Positions 1 to 8,258 of a stretch of DNA of 38,741 nucleotides are shown piece after piece (positions within the stretch are counted from its first letter, which is position 1; every line of letters begins with the position of its first letter). The DNA lies in assembly GCA_031267375.1 (NCBI GenBank), contig JAIRZE010000086.1, positions 1-38,741 of the forward strand. Direction: 5' to 3'. The position numbers and the translations under genes were made by a program. The notes below the pieces were generated by a model. The model searched no databases. It saw only the letters and a list, made by a program, of their open reading frames with translations, and was not told the DNA's origin. This stretch comes from Rickettsiales bacterium. Lineage in GTDB: Bacteria; Pseudomonadota; Alphaproteobacteria; Rs-D84.

Positions 1-34
1 GTTTTATCTCTTTTTATTTCTGAATAAAAAAAAT

Positions 35-70
35 AAACCCCTATTTGGAACCATTGCCAGTAGGGGTTTT
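35..70 (+). terminator. Hairpin upstream of terminase genes
   Basis: AAACCCCTA (35-43) pairs with TAGGGGTTT (61-69) across a 17-nt loop and is followed by T-rich DNA. It probably ends transcription of an upstream prophage gene outside the window, or trims entry into the late operon. Confidence 0.55.
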
Positions 71-90
71 AATTTATAAAGTTTTAACCA

Positions 91-543
91 ATGTATACAA
101 AAAAAATTACGGCAAAACAGCAAGAATTTTGCGAAGCTGTTGTTTTTAAAAAAAAATCTTATAAGGAAGCTTTTTTGGCCGCATACGGCCAGGGCAACTA
201 TAAAAATGATGTATTGATCCGAAAAGCGTCCAAAGTTGCCAAAAATCAAAAAGTATTGGCCGAGATTGCAAGATTGCGGGATTCAATTCTTAAAAAAGTT
301 AAAGAAAAAGAATTGTATACTCGCGAGAAATGGCTGGCCGAGGCTGAAGCGGTCCGCGAATTAGCACTGCGCGGCGAGAAGCCAAATTTATTGGCCGCGT
401 TGCGGGCGATTCGCGAAAAAGCCGATGCCGCCGGCATTAATATTGCCAAATCAGAGGTTGAAATAAAAGGAGCGCCCGAAATTAAAGTGTCAAACCAGTC
501 AGATCTGAATGCGTTAAAGGATTTGGATAAATGCTGCGCCTGA
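91..543 (+). CDS. Terminase small subunit
   Basis: This 150-residue protein is the likely DNA-recognition subunit of the packaging motor. The N-terminus (KITAKQQEFCEAVVF, then SYKEAFLAAYG) matches the opening pattern of the Terminase_2 small-subunit family, a helix-turn-helix region. It is followed by basic coiled helices (about residues 65-110) and a short C-terminal tail that would contact the large subunit. The gene overlaps the large terminase start by 13 bp, the usual arrangement. The ribosome-binding site ahead of the ATG at 91 is weak, but no better in-frame start precedes the family motif. Confidence 0.85.
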   Translation: MYTKKITAKQQEFCEAVVFKKKSYKEAFLAAYGQGNYKNDVLIRKASKVAKNQKVLAEIARLRDSILKKVKEKELYTREKWLAEAEAVRELALRGEKPNLLAALRAIREKADAAGINIAKSEVEIKGAPEIKVSNQSDLNALKDLDKCCA

Positions 544-1808
544 CCAAGGTATTCCACAGGATTGTGGAATATATAAAAAGCGGCAAGGTTATAATATTTT
601 GCCGCGGCGGAACATCATCATCAAAAACTTGGTCAATTTTGCAAGTTCTGATTCGTCGCGCCCAAAACGGGCATCAGGTAAATATAATTGGCCTGTCGTA
701 TGTCCATTTGCGCTTGGGTATAATCCGCGATATGCAATTAATCGCGCCGACAGTGGGTATTGATTGGAGCGCGCAATACAAGGTTGGGACAAACAGCCTG
801 TTGTTTCCGGGCGGCGGAATTATTAATTTTATTAGTGTAGATAAAATTGACAAGGCGCACGGATTGCGGTCCGGGGATTTATATATAAACGAGTGCAATT
901 ATCATTCGTGGGAAATTGTTGATCAACTACTCTCGCGCACATCTGGATTAAAGTTTCTGGACTGCAACCCGTCGGCGCGATTTTGGATTATAGATAAAAT
1001 TTTAGAAAATCCAAAATGGAAAGATGTTGCGATAGAAGATGTTAGTACTTATAAGGATAATGAATTTTTAGACGCATCAGTCGTTGCAGCGATTGAAGCC
1101 CACGACCCCGCCAGTAATTGGTGGCGTGTTTATGGCCTGGGCCAGTGGGGGATTCACGAGGGGTTGATTTTTGATAATTTCAAAATTCAGGAATTTAATA
1201 AGAATCAATTCGGCGAATATCGGTATGGGGTAGACTGGGGCTTTGGAACAGACCCTTTTGCGTTTGTTGAATGCGCGATTAATCCGCGGGAAAACAACCT
1301 GTATATATGTCGGGAAATCTATGGCAAAGGGCTGTTGAACCAACAGACCGCGCCGATAGTCAAGGATATTGCCGGCGCCGCAATTGTGATGTGCGACAGT
1401 GCGGAGCCAAAATCAATTGCGGATTATCAAACCGCCGGGATAAACGCAATCGGCGCCGACAAGGGGCACGGTTCCGTGTCGGCAGGTATCAAATATCTGC
1501 AAGGATATAATCAAATTATAATTCATCCGGATTGCGTCCGGGTGGGTTCGGAATTTGGTCAATACAGCTACAAAAAAAACCGGATAAGCGGTGAATATAT
1601 AGCCGAGCCAATAGACGAGTTCAATCACGGGATTGATGCAATCCGGTATGCGCTGAACTTTGACATAACAAGCGGCGATCGTTATAAGCCGCATCTGACT
1701 AAGGCCGAGCGGCAGGCGCAGATTGAAGAAAGTTATAATAAACAGATTGAAGATGTAATTAAACACAGTGGAAAGATAATAATTTCCACAAAAGGAATAA
1801 TACTATGA
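531..1808 (+). CDS. Terminase large subunit (PBSX/Terminase_3 type)
   Basis: This is the packaging ATPase and headful or site nuclease, 425 residues, the usual size. The N-terminal ATPase domain has a Walker A variant GGTSSSKT (residues 26-33) and a Walker B-like segment GDLYINECN, whose E is the likely catalytic carboxylate. The C-terminal RNase H-fold nuclease shows the expected acidic triad in YGVDWGFGTDP, VMCDSAEPKS and FNHGIDAIRYAL. It acts with the small subunit encoded upstream and the portal encoded downstream. Its TGA overlaps the next start as ATGA, so the GroES-like gene is translationally coupled to it. Confidence 0.93.
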   Translation: MLRLTKVFHRIVEYIKSGKVIIFCRGGTSSSKTWSILQVLIRRAQNGHQVNIIGLSYVHLRLGIIRDMQLIAPTVGIDWSAQYKVGTNSLLFPGGGIINFISVDKIDKAHGLRSGDLYINECNYHSWEIVDQLLSRTSGLKFLDCNPSARFWIIDKILENPKWKDVAIEDVSTYKDNEFLDASVVAAIEAHDPASNWWRVYGLGQWGIHEGLIFDNFKIQEFNKNQFGEYRYGVDWGFGTDPFAFVECAINPRENNLYICREIYGKGLLNQQTAPIVKDIAGAAIVMCDSAEPKSIADYQTAGINAIGADKGHGSVSAGIKYLQGYNQIIIHPDCVRVGSEFGQYSYKKNRISGEYIAEPIDEFNHGIDAIRYALNFDITSGDRYKPHLTKAERQAQIEESYNKQIEDVIKHSGKIIISTKGIIL

Positions 1809-2074
1809 ATTTCAGACCATTAAAAGAATTGGTGCAGATTAAGATTTGCGCGGATTTAGAAAAGTCAGATCAGTTATTCGTTCGCGACAATGGCGATAGT
1901 GGAGATGCGAAGCAAACGCGTATCGTTAAAATTATTGCAAAGGGCGAGAGCTGCCGCGATACATATCAGGTTGGAGATAATTGTCTGATAGTGGACGGCC
2001 AACAATTGGAATCACCAGAAACGGGTTTAACCCTTTGTTTTGATATGGATATCTTGGGGGTCTTAAATGGTTGA
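1805..2074 (+). CDS. groES: Phage-encoded GroES-like co-chaperonin
   Basis: This 89-residue protein has the co-chaperonin plan of about 90-100 residues. The start MNFRPLKELVQIKI parallels the Cpn10 opening (M-x-I/F-R-P-L then an alternating beta-strand). An acidic, flexible stretch (about residues 18-38) holds a hydrophobic tripeptide L-F-V where the GroES mobile loop carries I-V-L, the GroEL-binding element. The segment YQVGDNCLIVDGQQLE followed by FDMDILGVL matches the family's VGD...ESDILAI ending. The gene overlaps large terminase by 4 bp and portal by 8 bp, so it belongs to the packaging/head operon. Its partner is inferred to be the GroEL-like protein at 6954-8258, the host GroEL, or both. 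A peptidase or regulator was considered but fits poorly. Confidence 0.85.
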   Translation: MNFRPLKELVQIKICADLEKSDQLFVRDNGDSGDAKQTRIVKIIAKGESCRDTYQVGDNCLIVDGQQLESPETGLTLCFDMDILGVLNG

Positions 2075-4085
2075 TTTTAATAAATCTTCGTATTGGCTGC
2101 AAAAAATTTCAAAATACAAGAATGATAAAAGAGTGGAAAGCTTTCTGGATTCCGGTTTCCAAATCCTGCGGCGCCTGCGAAATAAAAAAAATTCAAATGC
2201 TTTGAAATTCAGTTGGGCTGATATTTCATCGTGCCTGAGCAATACAGAAAACATTGAAGATGGTTATAATCTTTTGTTTCAGGTTATAAAAACCATATCG
2301 CCCTTTTTAATATCATACATCCCAGATCCGATAGTTGACCGGCGCGATCGCGAGCAAAATCCAGTCGCCAGAATGGCGTGCGAGATTTTAGAGCGCACTA
2401 TATCTTATAATTTGGATATTTCGGATTTCAAAAACGCGTATTTTCGCGCGCGCCAAGATAACTTAATCTTTGGCCGCGGCGTGCTGTGGGCCGAGTATTC
2501 AGCGGAAAATAGCCAAGAAACCGTGCAAGAATCAGATCCGCTGACCGGCGCTGTTATTGAAAGCACTCGCGACATAGTGTCGGACGAAAAAATATCATTG
2601 GTATATGTGGCGCCGTCTGATTTTTTTCATAATGAAGACGCGCGAATTCCAGAAGAGATAAAATGGTATGCGCGGCGCAAGTTCGTAAGCCCTGATTACA
2701 TAAAATCAGCATTTCCCGGCGCCCGCGTCCAAGAATCCACCGCGTCCAAAAAAGCAAAAATAATTGAAGTAGATGACCCAAAAACGGGCGATGACAATAT
2801 AGAGCTTTTTGAAATCTGGAATGTTGCTGATAAAAAGATTTACTGGGTATCGCCGCAAGTTATTGCAGAAGATATGGAATCTGTCTTGGCGGCGCAAGAT
2901 TTTTACTGGGATGTCCCTGCGCCTTGCCAGATGTTGGTGCTGAATGAAACAAATGACAATATCATCCCGACATCGTTATTATCGCAGATTTTGCCCCAGC
3001 AAAACGAAATTGACCTTTTGTCATCGCGCATAACACGGCTGTCAAAGGCTTTGAAAGTAAAAGGCGCTTATGATAAATCAATCAGCGAAATGGGCGACTT
3101 TTTGTCGGACGCCAACGATACGGCGATGAATCCTGTTGATGTTATTAAATATATTGACAAGGGCGGTATCCAAAATGCGCTGTATTTTATGCCGCTAGAC
3201 ACCATAAAGCAGGCGCTGGATTACTGCAAGCAGGCGCGGCAAGATTTGATAGATTTATCGCTGCGCAACATTCAAATTAATCCAATATTAGAGGGACAAA
3301 CCAATAGCAACGAAGCCTTTGGCACTAATCGCATTAAGGGCAGCTTTGGCATTATGTCGGTCCAAGATATGCAACGCGTTTGTGCAGAATTTTTGGAAGC
3401 CTGCGTCAAAATGCAAGCAAATATAATATGTCAGGAATTTGAATCGTATAACATCGCGGATTATGCCAATATGCCGTTTGACGCGGAAACCGCCCCCGCT
3501 TTGGAGCTGTTAAAGTCTGAGAAAATCCGCAATACAGAAATCTGCGTGGAAATTGAATCAACAAAAGCCTATTACGACGAAGTTTATCAGGCCCGCATTG
3601 CCGCGTTTATGAGCACTTTGCAGCAGGATATCCAAAATGCGCAACAGGTGATTGCAGGGGCGCCGGAACTGGCCGATGTCTTTAAATTAATCATATTACA
3701 AAAGGTTCGCAGTCAGCGAATTGGCCGAATGTTTGAAGCGGGTTTGGAAAAATCCTTGGAAGAATTGGTTGCTAAAGTCAAGCAGGCCGCCGCGCAACCC
3801 GCGCCGCCGCCGCAACCGGACCCCACGGCAATGGCAACAATACAAGCACGCGAAGCCGGATCTATCCAGCGCGAGCAGGTCAGGCAGACCGCCGAAAACG
3901 ATCGCGCCGACAAGAAAATGGCGATAGAGGCGATGAATCTGGAAATCAAGCGCGAAGACTTGCGCATCAAGCAAGCCAGCGATCGTGCAAAAGAGCTTCT
4001 TAAAAACAAGGAATTGGACGCGGAAATAATAGCGAACCAAGAGCGGGTCGCCGCTGGATTAATTCCGGACGCCAATCTGGGATAA
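2067..4085 (+). CDS. Portal protein
   Basis: This 672-residue protein follows the terminase/GroES genes and precedes the scaffold, which is the portal position. The N-terminal half carries wing/stem-like sequence (PDPIVDRRDREQNPVARMAC), the middle holds long helices (residues about 300-420, including LPQQNEIDLLSSRITRL and an amphipathic TSNEAFGTNRIKG segment), and the C-terminus (residues about 570-660) is a long charged coiled coil resembling the barrel of P22-type portals. It would form the dodecameric DNA channel at one capsid vertex and dock terminase and the head-tail adaptor. Its length is typical for podovirus portals. Its ATG lies inside the groES-like gene. Confidence 0.85.
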   Translation: MVDFNKSSYWLQKISKYKNDKRVESFLDSGFQILRRLRNKKNSNALKFSWADISSCLSNTENIEDGYNLLFQVIKTISPFLISYIPDPIVDRRDREQNPVARMACEILERTISYNLDISDFKNAYFRARQDNLIFGRGVLWAEYSAENSQETVQESDPLTGAVIESTRDIVSDEKISLVYVAPSDFFHNEDARIPEEIKWYARRKFVSPDYIKSAFPGARVQESTASKKAKIIEVDDPKTGDDNIELFEIWNVADKKIYWVSPQVIAEDMESVLAAQDFYWDVPAPCQMLVLNETNDNIIPTSLLSQILPQQNEIDLLSSRITRLSKALKVKGAYDKSISEMGDFLSDANDTAMNPVDVIKYIDKGGIQNALYFMPLDTIKQALDYCKQARQDLIDLSLRNIQINPILEGQTNSNEAFGTNRIKGSFGIMSVQDMQRVCAEFLEACVKMQANIICQEFESYNIADYANMPFDAETAPALELLKSEKIRNTEICVEIESTKAYYDEVYQARIAAFMSTLQQDIQNAQQVIAGAPELADVFKLIILQKVRSQRIGRMFEAGLEKSLEELVAKVKQAAAQPAPPPQPDPTAMATIQAREAGSIQREQVRQTAENDRADKKMAIEAMNLEIKREDLRIKQASDRAKELLKNKELDAEIIANQERVAAGLIPDANLG

Positions 4086-4088
4086 CCA

Positions 4089-4412
4089 ATGATTCCGTGG
4101 AACCAAAGTCTTGGCGAAGATTTGATTAAAATATCCAGCGAGCAGGATTTGAAAGAATTCTGCCGCCGAACCAATCAGATCAATATAACCGCAAATGCCG
4201 AAGAATTTATATCCGACAGCCATAAGGTTTCAGATTTTGAAAAAAAGCAGCGAACGCTGCGGATGCGGCAAAAGATGTTTGATGTCGCAAACAAACTGAG
4301 ATTCGGAGCGGTCCCCGCGCCGGACCGGTTTCATATCTGCCGGCTGGATTTTGATAAATTCAAGGTTCGCCGGCGTAATAACGCAGACATTGTACGCAAG
4401 TCTGCCAAATGA
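4089..4412 (+). CDS. Small virion-module protein, unknown
   Basis: A 107-residue basic, largely helical protein I do not recognise. It has no membrane segment or clear motif; the C-terminus is Arg/Lys-rich (KFKVRRRNNADIVRK). It starts 3 bp after the portal stop and precedes the scaffold, the position where podoviruses often carry a small head-assembly protein. The function is unassigned. Confidence 0.7.
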   Translation: MIPWNQSLGEDLIKISSEQDLKEFCRRTNQINITANAEEFISDSHKVSDFEKKQRTLRMRQKMFDVANKLRFGAVPAPDRFHICRLDFDKFKVRRRNNADIVRKSAK

Positions 4413-4427
4413 TCCAAAGGAGCACAA

Positions 4428-5534
4428 ATGACCGACTTAAAAGAAGTTCAAGATAAGGTAAAACATAGTATTTTAGAGCAGGTTGGCGCAGAAAATATGG
4501 ATGACGCCGAAGCCGCGCTGCAAAAACAGCAATTGGCCATAGAGCTGGCCGCAGATATTCCGGTTGATGATCCGGATGATGAAAAAGATCCCGATGAAGC
4601 GGACCCAAAACCCACCTCCGCAGATCCGAACAAACCGGACGATAGTCCAAAACCCACCCCCGCCGATGATGATAAAACATTGCCGGCCCCTGATCTGACC
4701 GAAGAGGAATCTTTGGCTTTGGCGCCTTTCAAAAAAGAAATAAAAGATAAATTGGTGTCAATTCCGGAAGATATTCGGGCAGAAATCGTCAGGGTTAATT
4801 CCGTAAGTCAAAAATATATAGAACGTCTGGAAAACGATAAAAAAGCATACCAAGAATCAATTCAGCCCGTTTACGGATATCTGTCATCGGTTGCAAAATC
4901 AAGCCAGATTCCCATAAATGAAGTCGTGCGAAATTGCGTCAATTGGATCCAATCTTTGGAAGTTAGCCCAGAGCAGACAATTTTGAATGCTTTGCTGGCC
5001 GGCAATATCAGATTAAATTCACCCGAAACAATCTTGCGCGGAATTGAAAGGATTTACAATATTAAAACAACAAGAACTGAACAAGAAGAGCAAATGGCTC
5101 TTGCGAATGACAGGGCCTTTCTGGCGGAGCAGAATCTGCAAGCCAGCAGGAACTTTCAGTCCCATATGCGCGACGCGGAAATCGCCACAGCCGAAAACGA
5201 ATTGATTTCAACAATCGGCGCTTTCAAAGACGCGCACAATGGGTTTGATGTCAGCAGTCCACTATTTCAGTATTTCGTAATCCAAGAGGAAAAGAAAGCC
5301 GACGGACGCGACGCGTTGAATATTATGGAATCCGCATTTGCGGCGATGAACGCGGCATATCCCCAGACGCCGCCAGCCAATCCGATACCGCCAAAAGTGG
5401 TTGATGTCAATAAAAAGCTGGCCAAGGTGGCGCCAAAAAACAACGGGGTATCCGGCGCAGACACGCCCGTAAAAGCCGAAAGTCTGGAAGAAGTTCGCAA
5501 GAATCTGAATAAATCTTTTTCAGCATTAATCTAA
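4428..5534 (+). CDS. Putative capsid scaffolding protein
   Basis: This 368-residue protein lies directly upstream of the major capsid gene with a strong ribosome-binding site (AAAGGAG). Residues about 40-95 form a disordered Asp/Pro-rich acidic stretch (PDDEKDPDEADPKPTSADP). Helices rich in Glu, Gln and Ala follow, and the short C-terminal helix (LEEVRKNLNKSFSALI) is basic/amphipathic. Acidic N-terminus, coiled-coil middle and helical C-terminal capsid-binding element are typical of scaffolds. The assignment rests on position and composition, not on a signature motif. Confidence 0.75.
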   Translation: MTDLKEVQDKVKHSILEQVGAENMDDAEAALQKQQLAIELAADIPVDDPDDEKDPDEADPKPTSADPNKPDDSPKPTPADDDKTLPAPDLTEEESLALAPFKKEIKDKLVSIPEDIRAEIVRVNSVSQKYIERLENDKKAYQESIQPVYGYLSSVAKSSQIPINEVVRNCVNWIQSLEVSPEQTILNALLAGNIRLNSPETILRGIERIYNIKTTRTEQEEQMALANDRAFLAEQNLQASRNFQSHMRDAEIATAENELISTIGAFKDAHNGFDVSSPLFQYFVIQEEKKADGRDALNIMESAFAAMNAAYPQTPPANPIPPKVVDVNKKLAKVAPKNNGVSGADTPVKAESLEEVRKNLNKSFSALI

Positions 5535-5546
5535 AAGGAAAATAAA

Positions 5547-6512
5547 ATGGCAGATGGAAATCTGAATTTTGACACAATGAAAGCAACCACGATAGACGAG
5601 TACTCTCGCTATCTGGATGATAATGTGTCTATTAACAATGAGCTGGGTAAGGATTTGAAAGCCCGCGGAAACTTGCGCCCCGATCGCGGCGGCTTGCGTA
5701 TTTTGGAAAGTTTATCCTATGCGTTTGCCGGCGATAAAGACGGGTTTGCGTTTCGTTTTACCGGGTCGGCTGAAATCCCGCTTCCCAATAAAAAGTTCGC
5801 CACCGCCGCGGAATTTGAAAGAAAGATGATCGCATCCCCGATTGTCTTTACAGACAGCGAGCGGCTGGCCAACTCTGGCGTGGCGCAAATGATTGACGAA
5901 ATCCAAGCGAAAGTTGAGAATGCGGCAGTGCTGATTCAGAATACTTTGGCAAACGACGAATATTCGGCAGGCGCGATTACCGATCAGATCGGCGGATTGC
6001 AGTTGTTGGTCCAGGATACTTTATCCGGCGCTGTCGGCGGAATCAATCAGCAGTCCAATCCTTGGTGGCGAAATTCCACCCAATCTGGCGCTTTGGCGAT
6101 AGAAAACATAGGTGGTTTTATGACCAATATGTATCTGGCAACAAAGTGCAACGCTGAAACGATTACCAACATATACGGCGATAACACCACTTGGACTTAT
6201 TACTATCAGTCCTTGGCGGATTTGCAGCGCTTTACCAACACCGACGGCAAAGGCGGCTTCACACCAAATTCCGTCGCGTTTATGGGTAATATACCCGTTA
6301 AACTGGACGGCGGTATCGGCGGATGCTGTCCCGTGGGCCATATGTACGGTCTGAATTTGGGCAAGATTTTCTTACGTGAAAATAAAGACTGGAAAGGCAA
6401 GCGCGGATTGCAGAAAGCAATTAATCAGGCGGTTGAAGTGGATATGTTCCGCTGGGCGGGCACGATGACCACATCGGGGCGCCGCTATCACGGCGTTATC
6501 TTTAACAGCTAA
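5547..6512 (+). CDS. Major capsid protein
   Basis: This 321-residue protein would build the icosahedral shell. It follows the scaffold, has a good ribosome-binding site (AAAAGGAAAA) and precedes a small decoration-like protein. Features common to HK97-fold capsids of this group are a long charged helix (GVAQMIDEIQAKVENAAVLIQNTL, the spine helix region) followed by GGLQLLVQDT, an aromatic NPWWRN turn and a late W-rich segment (VDMFRWAGTM) ending just before the stop. A hairpin directly after the stop probably marks an abundant, separately terminated message. It is a candidate client of the phage chaperonin. Confidence 0.85.
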   Translation: MADGNLNFDTMKATTIDEYSRYLDDNVSINNELGKDLKARGNLRPDRGGLRILESLSYAFAGDKDGFAFRFTGSAEIPLPNKKFATAAEFERKMIASPIVFTDSERLANSGVAQMIDEIQAKVENAAVLIQNTLANDEYSAGAITDQIGGLQLLVQDTLSGAVGGINQQSNPWWRNSTQSGALAIENIGGFMTNMYLATKCNAETITNIYGDNTTWTYYYQSLADLQRFTNTDGKGGFTPNSVAFMGNIPVKLDGGIGGCCPVGHMYGLNLGKIFLRENKDWKGKRGLQKAINQAVEVDMFRWAGTMTTSGRRYHGVIFNS

Positions 6513-6521
6513 ACATCAACC

Positions 6522-6541
6522 AACCCCGGGCAACCGGGGTT
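6522..6541 (+). terminator. Hairpin after major capsid gene
   Basis: AACCCCGG-GCAA-CCGGGGTT is a strong GC stem with a GNRA tetraloop. It lacks a full T-run, so it is more likely a partial terminator or mRNA-stabilising hairpin than a hard stop. Confidence 0.6.
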
Positions 6542-6560
6542 AAACAAAAAAGGAAATGAT

Positions 6561-6890
6561 ATGTCAGCAGTAGCAAGTTTTGCATTGGATACAGTCTGGA
6601 CGCCGCACGAACGCGCGATTACCGGCGTGCAACCGGGCGATTTCGTGGACGGGAAACAGGGGCGCGGCGTTGTCGCGCTGTTTCCGGCCGCGGTTAGCGC
6701 CAACACGGCGGTGTATGTTGACGGCACCTTTAACGGTACCGCAACATCGGCAACCGGAACACTGGCGGGCGTCGTTAACGCAGATGTCGCAGCCGGCAGT
6801 TATGCTGTCGTGCAGATAGAGGGATTGACTGGCGCGGGCGCCTGGATAGTTCCGACTGTCGTCGCGGCTGCACCGTCAGGTGGCGCATAA
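6561..6890 (+). CDS. Capsid decoration-like protein
   Basis: This 109-residue protein is rich in Ala, Val, Gly and Thr with alternating beta-strand pattern and no charged helices (GRGVVALFPAAVSANTAVYVDGTFNG). It sits between the capsid gene and the chaperonin gene, each boundary marked by a hairpin. Small all-beta proteins at this place are usually head decoration or cement proteins that stabilise the expanded shell. There is a clear ribosome-binding site (AAAAAGGAAATGAT). Identity is inferred from composition and position. Confidence 0.65.
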   Translation: MSAVASFALDTVWTPHERAITGVQPGDFVDGKQGRGVVALFPAAVSANTAVYVDGTFNGTATSATGTLAGVVNADVAAGSYAVVQIEGLTGAGAWIVPTVVAAAPSGGA

Positions 6891-6900
6891 CCCAAGCAAT

Positions 6901-6930
6901 AGTGCCGGCATCCTTTTGCCGGCACTTTAA
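6901..6930 (+). terminator. Terminator-like hairpin between decoration gene and groEL-like gene
   Basis: AGTGCCGGCA (6901-6910) pairs perfectly with TGCCGGCACT (6917-6926), followed by TTAATAT. It probably reduces read-through from the highly expressed capsid/decoration genes into the chaperonin gene. Confidence 0.7.
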
Positions 6931-6953
6931 TATATTGAAAAAGGATAATAAAA

Positions 6954-8258
6954 ATGCAAAAATGTAAGATAAAACGCGGAATTAACAAGGTTGTAGACTG
7001 TGTCGCCAAGACAGCGGGAAAATATGGCAAAAACATAATATTCACAAATTCAGCAGATTCAATCGCCACAAAAGACGGCGTGTCCGTCGTCCGTATGTTT
7101 AACCTGACGGATTCGGCAGAGATGACCGGCGTGAATCTGGTGCGGCAAGCTTGCGAGCAACAATTGCGCGAACACGGCGATGGCACGACGGCGACAGCGG
7201 TAATTATGCGCGAATTTTGCAAGCATAAATACACGCGCCAAGATATAGATTTTATTGATGTACAGCTTGAAAATTTGGAATTAAACAAGCTTCAAAATTG
7301 GGATTTAATGGATATAGCGACTGTATCCAGCAACGGCAATATGCCGATCAGCGCCGCGGTTGTGGAAGCTGTTAAAAAAATAGGCATAAACGGCAAGTTT
7401 ACCGGCGAACAGTGGTTTGAAAAAGGCATAAAAGTCAAGTATGCCCACGGTTTTGAATTCGGAAATGGTTTTATTTCAGAACAATTCGCAGATTCTGGGC
7501 AGTGGCACGCGATTAACCCCAAAGTGCTGATTTTTGATAATTATTCCGCAAGCGACAAAACACTGTTGGATGTCATATCCGCAAGCTTTCAGGCGGGTCA
7601 GCCGGTGCTGATTATCGGCAATCCGGACGAGTTGTTCTTGCGAAATGCAATTAATTGGAAAGGTGCCGGCAAGGGCGATATATGCCTGGTCCAGCCGTAT
7701 GGTATGGGCCACATTCGCCGAGATTTTATGAAAGATATTTTAGAGATCGCCGCCGTTGGAGTGGAAGAAGTGTATGTTAAGAATCATAGTACTGTTATAA
7801 GGTATTCCGGCGACCTATCGGATTATATCGCGAAGATTGAATCGTTGGAATTTGAAAGCGAATTGGAAAGGACTGAAAATAACGAGCGGATTGCCCGTTT
7901 GAAAGGCAATGTTGCGCGCTTTTTGGTTGGCGAGGATACAATCGCCGGCCTGCGCGCTGCAACCGACTGTCTGGATGACACTATTAAATCCTGTCTGTCG
8001 GCCGAAAAGCACGGCGCAGTCAAGGGCGGCGGGTTGGCGTTGTTTGAAGCGTCCAAGTCTGCGCATCTGCATCCGGCGTTAAGGGCGGCGATGCGGGCAC
8101 CGTATAAAAGCCTGCGCCGTTTGGGCAAAGTTGTCATAAGCGGCGATATAATAGATAGCGCCGGAGTTGTGAAAGCTTCATTGAAAAACGGCTGGGAGGC
8201 GGCAAAGCAGTTTATTAAGTCTGCCGATTTAATAATAGCCAAAGAGCCTGCGCGATGA
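6954..8258 (+). CDS. groEL: Phage-encoded GroEL-like chaperonin (short form)
   Basis: This 434-residue homologue of GroEL (normally about 540-550) would be the ATP-driven folding ring. Equatorial motifs are present: AGKYGKN at the phosphate loop, TKDGVSV with Asp41 matching catalytic Asp52, GDGTT (75-79) with Asp76 matching Asp87, Asp342 matching Asp398, and GGG (358-360) before the last helices. The apical segment GFEFGNGFISEQF aligns with the substrate/GroES-binding GMQFDRGYLSPYF; one Tyr is replaced by Gln. The C-terminal part is shorter by a block before the IDxxGV segment, and the Gly-Gly-Met tail is absent. The start has AAGGATAA upstream, and the stop overlaps the next gene (ATGA). Together with the GroES homologue it suggests a self-supplied capsid-folding machine. 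Confidence 0.92.
   Translation: MQKCKIKRGINKVVDCVAKTAGKYGKNIIFTNSADSIATKDGVSVVRMFNLTDSAEMTGVNLVRQACEQQLREHGDGTTATAVIMREFCKHKYTRQDIDFIDVQLENLELNKLQNWDLMDIATVSSNGNMPISAAVVEAVKKIGINGKFTGEQWFEKGIKVKYAHGFEFGNGFISEQFADSGQWHAINPKVLIFDNYSASDKTLLDVISASFQAGQPVLIIGNPDELFLRNAINWKGAGKGDICLVQPYGMGHIRRDFMKDILEIAAVGVEEVYVKNHSTVIRYSGDLSDYIAKIESLEFESELERTENNERIARLKGNVARFLVGEDTIAGLRAATDCLDDTIKSCLSAEKHGAVKGGGLALFEASKSAHLHPALRAAMRAPYKSLRRLGKVVISGDIIDSAGVVKASLKNGWEAAKQFIKSADLIIAKEPAR

Noticed and set aside
1805..2074. Peptidase S24/LexA-like or head-protease reading of this small gene
   Set aside because: There is no Ser/Lys dyad, and the N-terminal MNFRPL pattern and ending VGD...DIL fit Cpn10 better.
6954..8258. 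Possible loss of GroEL catalytic Asp52
   Set aside because: First alignment placed a Thr at the site, but counting E. coli residues shows Asp52 lies in the TKDGVSV motif, which is conserved here as Asp41.
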